Shown here piece by piece: positions 63,431-64,000 of a stretch of DNA of 64,000 nt (positions are counted from its first letter, which is position 1; each line of letters begins with the position of its first letter). Below the pieces are notes generated by a model. The model made no database searches and was not told where the DNA came from. It saw only the letters and a list, made by a program, of their open reading frames with translations. The translations under genes were made by a program, and so were the position numbers. This DNA comes from CATOSD01 sp965226695 (lineage in GTDB: Bacteria > Chloroflexota > Dehalococcoidia > Lucifugimonadales > CATOSD01), in NCBI GenBank assembly GCA_965226695.1, contig OZ245405.1, positions 1,674,001 to 1,738,000 of the forward strand, written 5' to 3'.

Positions 63431-64000
63431 GTGGCGCTATTCGTATCGTTCGAGGGCGGCGAGGGCAGCGGAAAGACCACCCAGTTCCAGCTTTTGTGCG
63501 AGCGCTTGCGAAGGTCGGGTCGCTCGGTGCTCGCCATAAAGGAGCCGGGAACCACGCCGCTCGGAATCCACCTCAGAGAGCTTATCAAGGGCCGGCCTTG
63601 GGGCGGCCAGCAGGCCAACCAGACCATATCAAGAGGGGCAGAGCTCTTCTTGTTCCTGGCGGCCAGGGCCGAGCTCGTGGCGAAGGTGCTACTGCTGGAG
63701 TCTGAAAGAGGCGGCGGCGTTCTCGTGGCGGACCGATACGCCGACTCCACGATTGCTTATCAGGGTTACGGGCGTCGTATGCCCTTGAAGGCGATCGAGG
63801 ATATGAACCTTCTGGCGACTGAGGGCGTGATGCCGCGCCTGACGCTGCTGTTGGACTGTCCTCCGGAGGTTGGCTTGCGGCGCGTGGGCGCCGTGCAGAT
63901 CGCGTTGCCGCTCGATGGCGCTGAGAGCGCGGAGCTGACGGCGGGCCGCCTGGACGAGGAGGGCTCGCGCCGTTTCGAGGAGGAGTCGCTGGCCTTTCAC
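63431..64000 (+). CDS. tmk: Thymidylate kinase, 5' part (runs off right edge)
   Basis: 190 codons from GTG 63431 with GGGAG 6 nt upstream; the frame is open at the window end. It phosphorylates dTMP. Seen: LFVSFEGGEGSGKTTQFQLL (P-loop), KEPGTTPLGIHLRELI with the EPG motif, FLFLAARAELV, and VADRYADSTIAYQGYGR with the DR(Y/H) motif. Near the window end TLLLDCPPEVGLRRV is normal, then a longer lid region follows. Confidence 0.95.
   Translation, partial: MALFVSFEGGEGSGKTTQFQLLCERLRRSGRSVLAIKEPGTTPLGIHLRELIKGRPWGGQQANQTISRGAELFLFLAARAELVAKVLLLESERGGGVLVADRYADSTIAYQGYGRRMPLKAIEDMNLLATEGVMPRLTLLLDCPPEVGLRRVGAVQIALPLDGAESAELTAGRLDEEGSRRFEEESLAFH

Overview
The window is a GC-rich bacterial chromosome segment made mostly of housekeeping genes, with several AT-richer accessory islands. 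No rRNA is present. The best guess is a Chloroflexota bacterium (Dehalococcoidia/SAR202-like). This is inferred from the mix of a PyrR attenuator, a holB-ricT neighbourhood, HtpX with PspAB, a SpoIIIAA-like R3H ATPase, PdxST, and abundant small palindromic intergenic repeats. No single marker proves it.

Layout. 1-2623 (minus): the 5' part of an SNF2-family helicase that runs off the left edge, preceded by an unusually tryptophan-rich protein; a defence-like pair. 2831-3463: the first copy of a small HTH-gene cassette with its own promoter and a conserved leader, followed by tRNA-Pro(GGG). 3749-10760: a MetE-like methyltransferase, an acyl-CoA synthetase, proB-proA, and a SelA/DgaE-like PLP enzyme. 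10761-14798: a restriction-modification-like island with a stop-interrupted HNH-like gene, an unknown 223-residue protein, a C5-cytosine methyltransferase and Vsr. 14991-22503 (minus): a CBS/CorC membrane protein, glmU behind a promoter-terminator leader, a 994-residue fusion of a COG0701-type permease with FG-GAP repeats and an ASPIC domain, and glpK. 23004-26545: an unknown three-gene AT-rich cluster, then the second HTH cassette, which keeps an intact partner gene.

26602-35918 (minus): the pyrimidine operon pyrR-pyrB-pyrC-carA-carB. It has a clear promoter and a PyrR-binding attenuator upstream, and two different PIN-type toxin-antitoxin modules sit inside it. One lies between pyrC and carA and the other between carA and carB. 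36091-41202 (minus): a truncated RicT/PSP1, holB and a very large FtsX-like permease. 41420-43667 (plus): htpX, pspAB, rimI. 43704-46368 (minus): prkA and a membrane protein. 46622-51745 (minus): a tightly packed run of an MBL hydrolase, a CPBP protease, trpA, aroH, ribF, a class V aminotransferase and a coiled-coil protein.

51978-58295: an LppX-like/kelch lipoprotein candidate, a small gene frameshifted by a perfect 62-nt tandem duplication, a TPR protein, pdxS-pdxT behind a good promoter, and a GNAT-like protein. 58422-60598 (minus): an Smr/winged-helix protein, an XRE-type regulator and a TPR protein in one overlapping operon. 60784-61384: a decayed PPC-domain gene. 61678-64000: a SpoIIIAA-like R3H ATPase flanked by two copies of a 64-nt repeat, then thymidylate kinase running off the right edge.

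The most unusual items are the Trp-rich/SNF2 pair, the permease-FG-GAP-ASPIC fusion, the duplicated HTH cassette with a conserved initially transcribed element, and the two toxin-antitoxin modules embedded in the pyr operon.
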